A model generated the notes under the pieces. The model did no database searches. It saw only the letters and a list, made by a program, of their open reading frames with translations, and was not told the origin of the DNA. Position numbers and translations under genes: made by a program. This document shows, one piece after another, positions 52,911 to 64,000 of a stretch of 64,000 bases of DNA (its first letter is position 1; each line of letters starts with the position of its first letter). Source of the DNA: Telmatactis stephensoni (Eukaryota > Cnidaria > Anthozoa > Actiniaria > Isophelliidae); assembly GCA_029948255.1 (NCBI GenBank), contig JALIZF010001793.1:536001-600000 (forward strand). Reading direction: 5' to 3'.

Positions 52911-53005
52911 TTCTCAAAAGACCAGATAACTTTACGGACCCTTTAACTTATTCGATATATTTAGGTTAACGGGTCCGTAAAGTTATCGGGTCTTTTGAGA
53001 AACGG
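52911..53005. repeat. Small MITE with 33-base inverted ends
   Basis: tttctcaaaagaccagataa and ttatcgggtcttttgagaaa are inverted repeats, continued by ctttacggaccc and gggtccgtaaag. The centre is about 25 bases. Confidence 0.88.
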
Positions 53006-53189
53006 GCCCCAGGGTGTAATTTAACAATTATATCCATTTTTAAATCGCTAGCAAATCCTGCAATCTGATTGGTTAAAATGGGTGCAATTAATTTTCTAAT
53101 TTGCATCTTGCTACTTGAAATCGCATCTTTTTTCATTTTTCGATTATATTTACACGACCCCATAAGCGCAAGCTTTAACAAATATTGTA

Positions 53190-53452
53190 AAGTAAGTAAA
53201 GTAAAGTAAACGACCATATTTTACGTCGATAACTCGTGACAGTAATTTTGGTAACTGATAAACTTGAGGTCGACGGTGCGCTCATTTTACTCCCCTCTCT
53301 CCATCAGTGCTCCGTTTTAAGGGTATTTAAAGCTAATTAAAGCTACACAGAAAGGAAAGAAGTTGAAACAAGGATGTGAGGTCACTGGAGATCGAACTAG
53401 GGACCTCTCGCACCGAAGGCCGCGCACTAACCAACTGTGCCATCCTTGCTCC
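53190..53452 (-). mobile_element. tRNA-derived SINE, family 1
   Basis: Nearly identical to the copy at 24615-24884, including the AAAGT-rich tail, the distinctive gatcgaactagggacctc variant of the B box and gtaactgataaacttgagg. These two therefore belong to one young subfamily, distinct from the copies at 17474 and 44876. Confidence 0.92.
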
Positions 53453-53496
53453 TTGTGTTTAAATAAAGTTGATGTATGTGTGTATGTATATAAACT

Positions 53497-53654
53497 TAAC
53501 GCGATTTTGAGACGGCATTATCGGTTTATAATGACGGCCAGTTGGGAGAAAATATATTCGGTATTGGCACAGCGACAGAGTCAATATCTGAAATGATATA
53601 TTTTATCCCAACGCCGTCATTATAAACCGATAATGCCGTCTCAAAATCGCGTTT
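53497..53654. mobile_element. MITE with about 42-base perfect inverted ends
   Basis: aacgcgattttgagacggca at the left and tgccgtctcaaaatcgcgtt at the right continue through ttatcggtttataatgacgg and its complement. A degenerate partial copy lies at about 54445-54495 (cgagacgacattatcgg). Confidence 0.92.
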
Positions 53655-54562
53655 AGTTTTGTATCGCGATTCTAACTATTTTTTTGCGAAGATAAAAGAG
53701 AAAAGTTATCATTTTGAATGATTGAACGCGAGATTCTCTTTACCTGCAAAGTTGTAGGAATTTCAGTTTCCATGGCAACTTATCAATTTCTTTACATTTG
53801 ATGCTTTTGGAGAATTCTTCTTGCTGTTTCTTCAACACAGGCGAAAAACTGACAGACATGTTAAAGTGAAAGTTTGTCAAAATATAGCTTCAAGCTAAAG
53901 GAATGATGCTGAAAAGTTATTGAAAGGTATTAAAAAGTTAGTCACCACTAGTGTATTCCCCGTTTATCTTATTTAAAATTAACGTTTTTGTTTCATCCTT
54001 TTTCAAACAATACCGTTTTGTCTATATGGGACAATTTGTTTGTTTTGCTGCCAAAAAGTACTTTTGCTATGACTTTGAAGTCATTGAAGCCAATAGTCTA
54101 ACGAAAGCGAAATTACCGATTTTATTTATCAGACATGGTTTTGTTTACTCAGGATGATTTCTTTTTAATTGTTTTCGTGAATATTCTTTAGTTATTTTTA
54201 TCTAGTTTTAATAGGCTCAACAGATTCCAGTTCAGTTGGCTTTTCGCAGTAGTCGTGTGTAACTGTAGTTCAACTTAGCGGTTATTTTAATCAAAATATG
54301 TCATTGTTTTCGGTCATTTTATTCACGGATATTATCTAAAAAGTTGTTTTATATTTGCAGCTCAATTTTGAATTGTTTTAAGTAGGTTTTTGTGATTTTG
54401 AAGAAAGCCACTTCGATGCAGTCCTCGATGCTTGGGCCGATCACGAGCGCTGATTTCGAGACGACATTATCGGAAAATAATGCTGTCTCCCTGTAGATCA
54501 AAGTGATAGGAGAATCGCGGTACCAATAAATAAGGCTTTTATTTAAGCATAACGTACAACTC

Positions 54563-54755
54563 TCTTAGGGACTGGTCATTATTTACAGGGGGGGGGCTGG
54601 TGGAAATGAAAAAGGTAATGCTCAATTTTTGATGACCCCTCCCCCCTTTCTACATACATACACACATAACATTCTTACAGAGTGAGCGTAAAAATCTGTG
54701 GCTCCCCCTCTATTTCCACCAGCCCCCCTGTAAATAATGACCAGTCCCTTATTTG
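54563..54755. mobile_element. MITE with gggactggtcattatttac ends
   Basis: The left end tagggactggtcattatt with a G run (54590-54597) and ctggtggaaat pairs with atttccaccagccccc and aataatgaccagtccctta at the right. The interior is unique and non-coding. Confidence 0.9.
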
Positions 54756-55188
54756 ATTGGGATTTTAAAATGGATATTATTAAGTGGTATATAATTAAAC
54801 TTCGTGTCGTGCAAGAAATCATACTTAATTGTGATTAACAAATTAAATTGCTACGCGTTCGTGCAATTTAATTTTGTAATCCCTCGTGTGATTTCGGCAC
54901 AAATTTACACGCAACTCATGCAGTTTGATACCATTATAGAAAAACCCAAAAGATTTTGTACTATCCTTTAAACACTGTATTCCACTGTATAGTATTTGAA
55001 GGATTTACTACTATGTAAAGTATATAAAAACAGCAGGCAATTTCAGTTGGATTGCCACACAACGTGCTTTATTGGTGTTGCTATAGAGACTACTTGTAAC
55101 AAGCAAACATCTTTGATAGATTAATTAGGTCTTTGGTGGTGTGGAGAAATCTACAGAGGCCTTGTCGTAATTCTAATTACAGCTCGTT

Positions 55189-55302
<114 letters not shown>

Positions 55303-55611
55303 TTATTATATTTTGAAAATAATTCAAGAGTTTTGATTGGCTAAGAGCCACCGGATAAATTACCATAGTCGCCGGCTAGCTGCCCAAATTTGGAGTTATG
55401 AAAATGTTGAAAACCATTATTCGAAGTTATGACGTAATTTTCTCGAATATGGAAAATTAGCTTGCGGTATGACGTCACGCTAATTTATGCGATTCATGCC
55501 AAAAGCGGGAAAACAACAACAACATGTATTCTTGTCAACAAAGCACAACTGAGTAAGAATTATAAAACAATAAAAAATAATAAAAAATAATAAAACAATT
55601 ATTGAATTCGT

Positions 55612-55727
55612 TTCTCGTAGGATATGGGGAATTATTAAGGCCTCGGTTTGTGTTATCTGCCTCAGCCTTCGGCTTCGGCAGATAACACAAACCTCGGCCT
55701 TAATAATTCCCCATATCCTACTCGACC
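55612..55727. repeat. Near-perfect 116-base hairpin
   Basis: taggatatggggaattatta pairs with taataattccccatatccta, continuing through aggcc..cggtttgtgttatctgcc and its complement. The loop is about 12 bases (tcagccttcggc). The arms are almost free of mismatches, which suggests a recent or constrained element. Confidence 0.9.
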
Positions 55728-56032
55728 TCATCCAATAATTGCTTAATGTTTTCAATGTATTGTCTCTTCCCACTCTATTTCATGAATTGTAATCCATTGT
55801 CCTGCCTCGATTAGCTTTCACTATTTGCAGGCCATTGGAATGTTTGTATATATATTTTGTAAAAAAAGTGAATAAATCTGAAATCTGAAATCTGAATCTG
55901 AAATGTATTTTTTTACTGATTGTTATATAATAATCCTTATAAATGACACCTTGTAATATTTTGTAATTTTGATATTTTGTAAAATCTCCTATAATAACCT
56001 ACATGTATCTACCCCGATGGTATACAAATAAA

Positions 56033-56033
<1 letters not shown>

Positions 56034-56070
<37 letters not shown>
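56034..56070. repeat. (ATG)n microsatellite
   Basis: Twelve atg units; the poly-Met frame starting here is an artefact. Confidence 0.95.
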
Positions 56071-57025
56071 CTTTCCCCGGGTCGGTTTCACGAGATGGTT
56101 TTACGAAAACTAGAACTACTTTCTATTCCTGCAACAGTGTTTCGCGAACAAGCTTCAGGACGAAATTTCAGCGTGTAACACTCCTTATGAAACTCGTCTC
56201 GCATCGGCGATCGACACAAGTTTCAGAGAAAAGTTTCAGCGTGTAACAGCACCTTAAGTTGGTTAAGTCGATATGCTCAAAATTCTTTACATGCAATATT
56301 CTAAATTTAAATATCACCGTATGCTTTATACCCTGCCAGATACTTTGCATCCCTTCGACTGGGCGTGGTTTTCTCTTAAAAAGGCAACCAGCACGTTGCC
56401 AAATAATATACTTCAATGGAGGTAAATGCTAGATCATCCCAAGGCCGTAGGCCAAGACAAACTTACTTTTACTGTATGCTTGATGAGGTTTTCGAATTAA
56501 TTGTGGATAAATAAGAGCAATGAATTTACTTGGAGCTGTTTACTAAATAAACTATTTATACAACTAACGTGTTAACCGATCATTCATAGAAAAGTTCCAA
56601 AAATTCCGTCCTAAGCATCAACTTAACTCGTAACGTAATAGTTAAACCCTTTCCATACTAGCAACTTTAAGGACAAATTTTCTACGAGAAGGTTTAATGA
56701 CAAGTAAATTAAATAAAGTTTTTAGCCCCCATCTCCCATCTCCCTTGGAAGAAGTTAGCCAGAGACTCTTGGAGATCAAAGCAAACCGAGCCAAGTAGGA
56801 AATATAAATGAATGTTTACCTTTATTGTGCTCGTTAACGTATCAGCTTCAGGTCCTCGATTTAACCAAGTTAACCCATCCAACCCGCTTAAATCCCAGGA
56901 CTTAAATATGACACAATAAAGACTGGAGGATCTACTGCTAATTGTGTCATTGCGTGAGCTCGGTGATCTGGGTTGCTAGACAATTTGACCACTTGTACAA
57001 AAATGTAATTTGAGACAGTGTTTAA

Positions 57026-57630
57026 GGATACACGGGACACAAAATTGCTTCAAATTACTAATTTTTAGAAAACGTGCTGTAAGGTTTTAAAATTAGGGTA
57101 TAATCTTCATTTTATAAGAAAAGCAAATTAAAAAGTTTTTTACAAAGCGAGTTATTTCAAAAAATAATCACCCCTGTGTAAATAAACCTTAATCCTTTGA
57201 AAGTTAAAATCATGCTTTTCTCGGGAAGAGTTTTTAGATAAAAATGCAACTTTAAAAGGTTTATTCTCCCTCGGTAATCAATCAATTTCAATGATATTTG
57301 GCAAATTGATTCAAAAGATATTTATCTTCCAAAGTGTGTCTGCGTTTCCTTTTTTTCTATTCTTTCTTTAGATATGAGGCATTTTGTGAAAAGGGCCCCT
57401 AAAAACACATATGTCGAACTTCAAAATTCAATTCAATCAAATTCCGAGACTGCGCATTTTTTTCGGTACTTGATAATTCCCAAATCAATCAGTTTTATTG
57501 GGAAAAGATATAAGATATGTAAATTTTGGTCTTTAGGCTTTTAGAAAATGTATATTTTATTAGGAGTTAACGTAAAGTAAGCGCGCCACTAGGTTTCAAA
57601 GTGAAGTACTCGATTGTGTCCTGTGTATCC
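57026..57630. mobile_element. TTAA-flanked element with 16-base inverted ends (second piggyBac-like family)
   Basis: It is 605 bases between TTAA (57022-57025) and TTAA (57631-57634). The ends ggatacacgggacaca and tgtgtcctgtgtatcc are inverted repeats with one mismatch. The interior is AT-rich and has no transposase. The ends differ from the family at 8848 and 25873. Confidence 0.82.
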
Positions 57631-58358
57631 TTAATTAGAGTACGTTGTATGTTTAGTTCTAACAACGAACGAAAGTCATTCAGTTTCATGTGAAGTGAAA
57701 CTCAGTCATTAAAACAATCGAGTCTAATAATACATGATTTGTTACTGTCACACAAAATTTGTTACTGGAAAGTATTCAAGAAACAATGTTTATATCAAAA
57801 GGTCATTTCATTGTGGGTCACCCCTGGGGTGGGTCACTAAGTCCCTATCACCTTTGTTGTTAGGCCATCACGAAGAATGCTAACAAAAAAGGAGGACATA
57901 CATCATCTCCATTGCTGCGTGCTTCATCAATGGTTTCATGTTTTCGACCAAAAATGTTCAGTGTTCCAAACCAAATTCACTTTTACACCAAGCCTAAGGT
58001 TCATCTCGCGTCCCCTGAGCCAATGGAAGGATCCTCCAAAGTTTGTTGTATTCTGGTGTGTATCTTCGTGTTATAGTGTCAATGACGTAGTGTCATTATT
58101 GAAAATTTTGACCAATCGAATTTTATTATCAAAAATACTAGGTGTTGTGGGCATGCCCTCCTTTCCTTTTCTTTCCCTTCTCCCTAATTTCCTCTCCTTC
58201 CCCTTTCCTCTCCATCTCCATTATTAGAGCCAGCTAAAGGGGCTAGGACCGAACGTGGCCTCTGGCAACCAGCTTGGGATTCCTGTGTCCTAATCATGTT
58301 TAGCTCGTGGATACAAAAATTGCATGAATCTAGATGAATTTGTACTTTTTCACTAAAG

Positions 58359-61300
58359 TTATAAACACACACAGTAGTCTCTTAGATGAGGATGAGATTG
58401 TGATATACACTTTGGTTGGTCACCGTACGAGTTGATACGAAAAATATTCTTAGACACGTGATATCCTTCGGCAGATACACGAAATGAACTCTCAAACAGG
58501 CACCCCCCTGGACTTGTTATAATTTGAATCTGGTAAGCACATTCTATAGTCAGGTCTTTCTTTTTATATACAACTGTTCCTATTCCTATACCTTTACCAT
58601 CTGGAATGGAGTGAAATAGTTGTAAATCCTTCCCAGGCATGCTTTGCGCAGCATGAACAACTCTTTCCAACGTTACTTTGCTGCACTTGGATCTCACTGC
58701 AGTGTCTTCATTGAGTCTGCGGTTAATTTCTTCCACTACAGCGTTGGCACCCGTTTGCACATGCGTTTGTAGGGTACTGATATTCCGATGCTCGATACAG
58801 GGACAGAAATGACTGGGGACCTGCGCCTCAACACATGACCTTGTTCGGGGAAGTTGCTGAAATAATGATATACCGTGTTTATCGTTCGTGTTATCTCGGT
58901 GATCTTTTGTGTTATTTCCGTGTTCATCCGAGAAATGTATCAAGTGACGAAACGTTGCGTGTAAATCAAACGGTGAAATTAACACGTCATTGTTACCATG
59001 GAAATTGCTCATTTGTTGAGGAAACTTTTCTTTAAACCACTGAGGAATGGTGATGGAGAGAAACGGTAAAGATTCTTCCAATTTACCTTGCGTTGTTTCA
59101 CGTTGTCCACCAAATCGCGGTCCGTGATCACCCATTACCACAAGCATCGTATTATCAAGCAGTTTTTCATCTCGTAAAGTCTTGAGAAACCCGGCAACAT
59201 GTTGATCTGCTGTCCCAACATGGCTGAATTTTTGATGGCAGAGATCAGACAGATATATGAAACCAAATTTGCGCTGTCCTTTATAGGATTTCATAAAACT
59301 CTTGAGGTAGTTGAGCTGAATCATAAATTGCATCTGTGAGCCATGACAGAGTTTGAGACGTGGTGGGTAAAACCAAAAGTTGTGTGCATAGTGGTCTGCT
59401 GGAGGGTTTTCAAATCCTGAAAGTCTCAGATTAAAAGCGCCTAGGAAAATACAATAGCAGATATCGAAAGATGATGATGATGATGATGATGATGATGGTG
59501 ATTACTATTATTATTATAACAGATATAAATGACAATGGCTAACAAAAGCGTTGGCAAGGTTTAACTATCGGGAAAATTACCAGTCAAAATTCTGGAATTA
59601 CGAAGATAACCATTGATAGTGGCTGTGGTACATTTGTTTTTGGTGTGTATCGGATTGTGATTGTGCTGTTGGTTGTGTGTGTAATAATGACGATGATGAT
59701 GATGATGATGATGATGCAAGATCAACACGTCAAAGTTTTGTTTGGGATGTTATTCTTTGTCGACATTAAAATTGCGAACCAGTAGAGATCGAAATATATC
59801 AGGCGTTCCTCGTGGTTGCGCGTACATCTGTTGACCTTCAGAGTAAAGACAACACTCTACGAACTTAAGGCGATTCCTCTGCAATAGATCCTACCAATAA
59901 AAATCGCTTAAAATTTAATACTTTGTAGGATCGATTTGAGTTACTTATCTCGTAACTAACAAAAAATGAGGGGTTACCGTGCTCGTTTAGGAAATATTTG
60001 GTTTGATAGACAAGGGTATTTTAGCGATTTCGCGCGAATGTTCGATGCATTCTGGCTAATTAAATCGTTGATATGTCTATCTGGTCTCAGAAAAAGACTC
60101 AGTACTCAGAGTTAGCAGTATTTTAGTAGAAACAGGTTAAACAGTAAAATATCTCGCAAGAAAGCTTTTGACTTCGGTAAAGGGTATTTTTGCACATTTT
60201 TCACAGCTTTTAGAGGGCAACACACCCACCGAATTGTTCGATTTTTGACATTCTACAGCGCTCAGATGTACACAAAAAGCGTCGAGTTTTCCATGTTCCT
60301 ACCAACAACTTTCCCTAATTTTCAAATATGTTATGTGAAATCATTGCAAGAAAGCAAATTTCAAAATAAAAATGGGGGTCATCGTGCTCGTTTGCCAGAT
60401 ATTTTGTGAAGCATCGTCATAATAGGGCTAAAAACGTCACCTTTTCGAGAGGGGAATGGGGAGAAATATCACGCCAAAGATTAGGAAAAAAAAGTCCCAA
60501 ATTGAGTTTTTTTAGGGTTTTTTTACCTTAAAAGAAAATGCTCGTAAAGTCGCGATTTTGTGCTTTTTTGAACCATGCGCAGTAGGTGTGCGCGGTGCAA
60601 AACAGGGGAATCACCTTAAAGGAGCACTTGGATCCAAATCAATGGAAATTGAGAATGACTTGAAACTCAGTGAAACCTTTGTATACGGCACCAATAATCA
60701 CCATGAAGCAATATTTTCTTCACATTTAAGGTGGCCCGTACCTATTGATTTGTTTGTCAGACATAAATTGTAATCGCGTCTTTTTACATCATAACCTTGT
60801 CCGATTTCTGAGAAATTTGTAGCCATTTGTCTACAAGCCTTGAGCTTGGCACCGATAATGATGTTTCTGTGATCAAATAATTCGAGATATCAGATGATTT
60901 TTAAAAGTAGCTTTATGAGAAAAATTGGTCATAAATCCAAAATTCTAAGGTGAATTTTTTCCTATTTCATTAATCCAGTATACAGGCATAGAGGACTACA
61001 TGCAACATGTATCGCGCCAATTTAATCCTTAGAAGTTGCGATACAAAGTTTGCGCTGCCTGTTACGACGCAAAATTATGTACTAGTCAAAACTACCGCCA
61101 AAATCTCAACAAAATTTCAAAAACAGCGAGAACCATATCTGCTATAAGAAAGACAAATGCCTATTGTAACTTGTGAACAAAACATGGAGACAGGAGAAGC
61201 TAAACACCAATGTTATCCTCAAGCAAACTTGGGGAGTAATTTTTGTAGCCACGAGGTGAACGTTGCGAGTTTGTATCCTCGACTTCTACAAATTCTGTCG

Positions 61301-63262
61301 AATTTTTTCGTGAAATTTTCTAAGTATGGCATAGAACAAGATGTTAACATACCTGTTGCCAAGTGTCGTTGTCTTTGCTGCACTAGGTATAATTCAGTAA
61401 GCTTTAAAAGTAAGCAACTACATTGAGTCGACAATTGAGCTACCAAGGTAAACCCTCATGGTTTGTTAATTTATTCAAAACAACACCTTACTATATCTGT
61501 TGCAAAATTCCACACGGGATCTAGACATTTGGGAACAAAGGCAGTAGTTCTCTGACTCCAATTGCTTCTGAGTCTAAATCCCGTGTGGAATTTTGCAACA
61601 GATAGTAAGGTGTTGTTTTGAATAAATTAACAAACGATGAGGGTTTACCTTGGCAGCTCAAACGTCGACTCGATGTAGTTGCTTACTTTTGAAGCTTACT
61701 GAGTTATACCTAGCGCAGCAAAGACAACGGCATTTGGCAACAGGTATGATAACATCTTGTTCTATCCCATACTTAGAAAATTTCACGAAAAAATTCGACA
61801 GAACTTGTAGAAGTCGAAGTAATACAAATTCGCAACGTTCACCTCGTGGTCACAAAAAATTATTCCCCAACATTGGCGTTTAGCTTCTCATGTCTCCATA
61901 TTTTGTTCACAAGTTACAATAGGCATTTGTCTTTCTTATAGCAGATATGGTTGTTGCTGTTTTTGAAATTTTGTTGAGATTTTAGCGGTATTTTTGACTA
62001 CATAATTTTGCGTCGTAACAGGCAGCGCAAATTTTGTCGCAACTTCTAAGGATTAAATTGGCGCGATACATGTTGCATGTAGTCCCCTATGCCTTTATAC
62101 TGGATTAACGAAATAGGAAAAAATTGACCTTGGAATTTTGGATTTATGACGGCAATTTTTCTCATAAAACTACTTTTAAAAATCGTCTGATATCTCGAAT
62201 GATTTGATCTAATTCGCACAAAAATCATTATCGGTGCCAAACTCAAGGCTTGACGACAAGTGGCTGCAAATTTCTCAGAAATCGGACAAGGCTTTGATGT
62301 AAAAAGACGCGATTAAATGGCAAGGTTTTTAGCATCTAAACTTGTGGGTAAATAACGCCATTTACTCAACCCTATTAGTTCTTTTAGGTTTAAACCAAAA
62401 TTCTCTGTGATAATTAGCTTAAAATGTAGATTTTTGGCAGAGAGTAGCTAGTTATTTAGCTATATTCATTTTTCATATAGAAATAATCAGTTTTCACCGA
62501 TTTTCATCCAAGCGGGCCTTTAACTCGAAACTGCATCGAGGAACGCCTGGCATGTCTCGATCTCTGCCACGTACACAAAAACTGTTCTGCTTGGTGTTAA
62601 AACAGAAAGAAGCCAATAATCATTGCGTTACGCTTGCTTGCGTGATACAATGGTTGCTAATGGCAACTGTTACAGAAAACAATCTATTCACATTTATGTC
62701 AAATATTTACCAATTTCCGGGTCGTCTTCGCTCCACATAGTTGCGAACCCGTTTTCATGTAACTCTTTGAAAATGAAAGGCCATGGATCTACTGGCCGTG
62801 CGTTTGGGAAGGCCGTCCTTCCTTCATGTCGCTCACAATTCTTTTGTAAAGAAACTCCTGTCAACAATGCATTTATCGCTGGTGTGGTAGCCTCGCCTAC
62901 AATTGAGAAACCCTTGAAAATATCTGACTTGAGATCGTCCTTGAGAAATTGAAATGTTTCAGGAAGCATGCGTTGAAAATGAGCCGCTGATGTAGAGTCG
63001 AAGCCCACGATCATAATATCCAGCGGTGCGTCCTCTCTTTGCTTGCGCATGCGTACTGATGGCTTTTCAACTACTTTTGCATGTACGTCTGTTTGGTTGC
63101 GGCCGTCGTCGAAGAAGACTGTAGCAACTAAGAAGTCGTTATCAACCTTAGCTTGAGTGTTGCTAGATGATAATGTACTGCCGTTGCCTAATACGTACCA
63201 ATCGTCCTTGTAAACTGCAGATCGTACAATGGGACTGAAATCAACACTTTGTATCCCATTTT
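58359..63262 (-). CDS. DUF229 sulfatase-like protein, copy C (only the last two exons in the window)
   Basis: In transcript order, exon 5 is 62711-63262 (acceptor ttttatcag) and exon 6 is 58359-59440, joined in phase 1. Exons 1-4 were not found up to 64000 and must lie beyond the right edge. Exon 5 begins ENGIQSVDFSPIV and its first 60 codons differ clearly from A and B, while the rest (from HAKVVEKPSVRMRK) is nearly identical to them. The catalytic motifs IVGFDSTSAAHF, SHVGTADQHV and GDHGPRFGG are intact. Exon 6 has FYPPRLKLCHG where A reads YHTPTGKLCHG. The last third of exon 6 is almost identical to copy B. The intervening intron is 3.27 kb and contains the large palindrome. Nothing suggests a pseudogene. 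Confidence 0.88.
59469..59500. repeat. (ATG)n microsatellite in copy C intron 5
   Basis: About nine gat units, with a second similar run at 59693-59716. Non-coding. Confidence 0.9.
59866..60620. repeat. Unclassified dispersed repeat, copy 2
   Basis: This is the compact copy of the repeat at 42030-43460. Shared landmarks in the same order are cctaccaataaaaatcgct, taccgtgctcgttta, gatgcattctggctaatt, ttagcagtattttagtaga, tgttcctaccaacaact, catcgtgctcgttt and ttttgaaccatgcgc. No open frame and no obvious terminal repeats. Confidence 0.75.
60771..62315. mobile_element. 1.5 kb near-perfect palindrome (giant fold-back element)
   Basis: The left arm (60771 to about 61535) starts taatcgcgtctttttacatc. 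The right arm (about 61565-62315) ends gatgtaaaaagacgcgatta. The arms match along their full length with scattered differences. The centre is at about 61535-61565 (between tctagacatttggg and tctgagtctaaatccc). Each arm contains the mirror image of one short frame (61157-61426 and 61650-61883). It lacks transposase and lies in intron 5 of copy C, absent from A and B. Confidence 0.93.
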
Positions 63263-64000
63263 CTGATAAAACAAAACAAAAAATCTTAATTAATCGTGAC
63301 CATTTTTTAAAGGTTGTGACAGTGTGATCTAAGGGCTTGTTTTCGCCAGCAACGGAAGCAGAAACTGAAGGATTATACGCAGACTCAGTTTGCACTGTTA
63401 ATTGTCCTTTTTGACGCCTAGATTAGAAATGCAACACTGAGTCCGCATATGTTACTCTTCCGCTTCTGCTTCCGTCGCTCGTCAAAATCAGCTTTAAAAG
63501 CCTGGTTTTCAGGAGCGACGGTGGCAGAAGCGGCAGCATAACACATTAATGTTCTCGTGAAAACTGCTCATGATCAACAGAAGCAGAAACGGAAGCCTCA
63601 CTCGAATGCTAATATAACTTTTTTCCATGCTAATTCTCTTGGAATAAAATTCGACAGAGGGAAGATGAAATACTGGCCTAAAGCAATTAGTTTTATCTCC
63701 CATGAGAATTTTCTGATTGGTCTGTACTTCAGTCTCTGCTTCTGCTCGCGTTGATCGGTTTTCGCGTCAACATGAGTGACAGAAGCTGAAAGTGAACCAT
63801 AAGATGTAACCGTTCCATTCCTTCTGCTTCTGCTTCAGTGTCCTTTTTGCTGATTTTCACGACGACGGAAGACTGTTAAGCTTTCGCTTCAGCTTTCGTC
63901 GCTCGTGAAAACCATGTTGGCTTAACTCTAGCAAGGTAGTGCAAGTGAGGGTGCTTGTGTATGTAGAGAGAGCGAAGGTTAAGGAAGGGTGTGGAATTGA
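63263..64000. other. Start of copy C intron 4 (transcript order), repeat-filled, to window edge
   Basis: No match to the expected exon 4 (CKLPVLDPFEPSV in the paralogues) is seen. From about 63328 to 63930 inverted pieces of a common element occur: gggcttgttttcgccagcaa, cggaagcagaaac, cttctgcttccgtcgctcg and gctttcgtcgctcgtgaaaa. This looks like a MITE with nested copies of its own ends. Confidence 0.7.

Noticed and set aside
61157..61883. Pair of mirrored ORFs of about 80-90 aa in the palindrome
   Set aside because: They mirror each other because the arms are inverted copies; they diverge, break differently and resemble no family.
63263..63395. Upstream extension of copy C exon 5 as coding (MQTESAYNPS...)
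   Set aside because: A good acceptor (ttttatcag) sits at 63263-63264, paralogues splice at the equivalent place, and the extension is MITE-derived.

Overview
This is animal nuclear DNA: intron-rich genes with GT-AG introns, tRNA-derived SINEs, many small inverted-repeat elements (MITEs), microsatellites and a decayed LINE. The genes are a Mediator subunit, a ciliary tubulin glutamylase, a Gr-like seven-helix receptor and several DUF229 sulfatase-like enzymes. Together with the MITE types, these suggest an anthozoan cnidarian such as a coral or sea anemone. That placement is inference; no species marker is visible. All exon models come from reading splice sites and comparing translations with recalled family sequences. 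No transcript evidence was available.

Layout. 1-8110 (+): MED17, Mediator head-module subunit, lacking only its first coding exon(s). 8111-11291: intergenic, dominated by MITEs. 11292-18914 (+): DUF229 copy A, six exons, complete. 19677-20948 (-): intronless Gr-like seven-helix receptor. 20991-21315 (+): possible tiny two-exon gene facing it. 21612-39542 (+): TTLL5, 32 exons, about 1255 aa. 39543-43688: intergenic, with a long-TIR element holding a winged-helix-like ORF and an unclassified dispersed repeat. 43689-52718 (-): DUF229 copy B, six exons, with a decayed LINE in intron 1. 52719-58358: intergenic MITEs and SINE, including a TTAA-flanked element. 58359-64000 (-): DUF229 copy C, last two exons only; the rest lies beyond the right edge. 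A 1.5 kb near-perfect palindrome sits in its last intron.

The genes do not form a pathway. MED17 acts in nuclear transcription, TTLL5 in tubulin glutamylation and the receptor at the membrane. The three DUF229 copies are predicted type II membrane or secreted metal-dependent hydrolases with a stalk and, in the two whole copies, a PAN/apple-like domain. They are recent paralogues placed on both sides of TTLL5, and their patchwork similarity looks like gene conversion.

The points most worth a second look are the mosaic DUF229 paralogues with a possible lost metal ligand in copy B, a SINE that abuts and probably supplies a TTLL5 splice acceptor, a duplicated MED17 acceptor whose upstream copy would truncate the protein, TTAA-flanked elements including one nested in another MITE, the palindrome, the winged-helix ORF and a hammerhead-like core in a MED17 intron.
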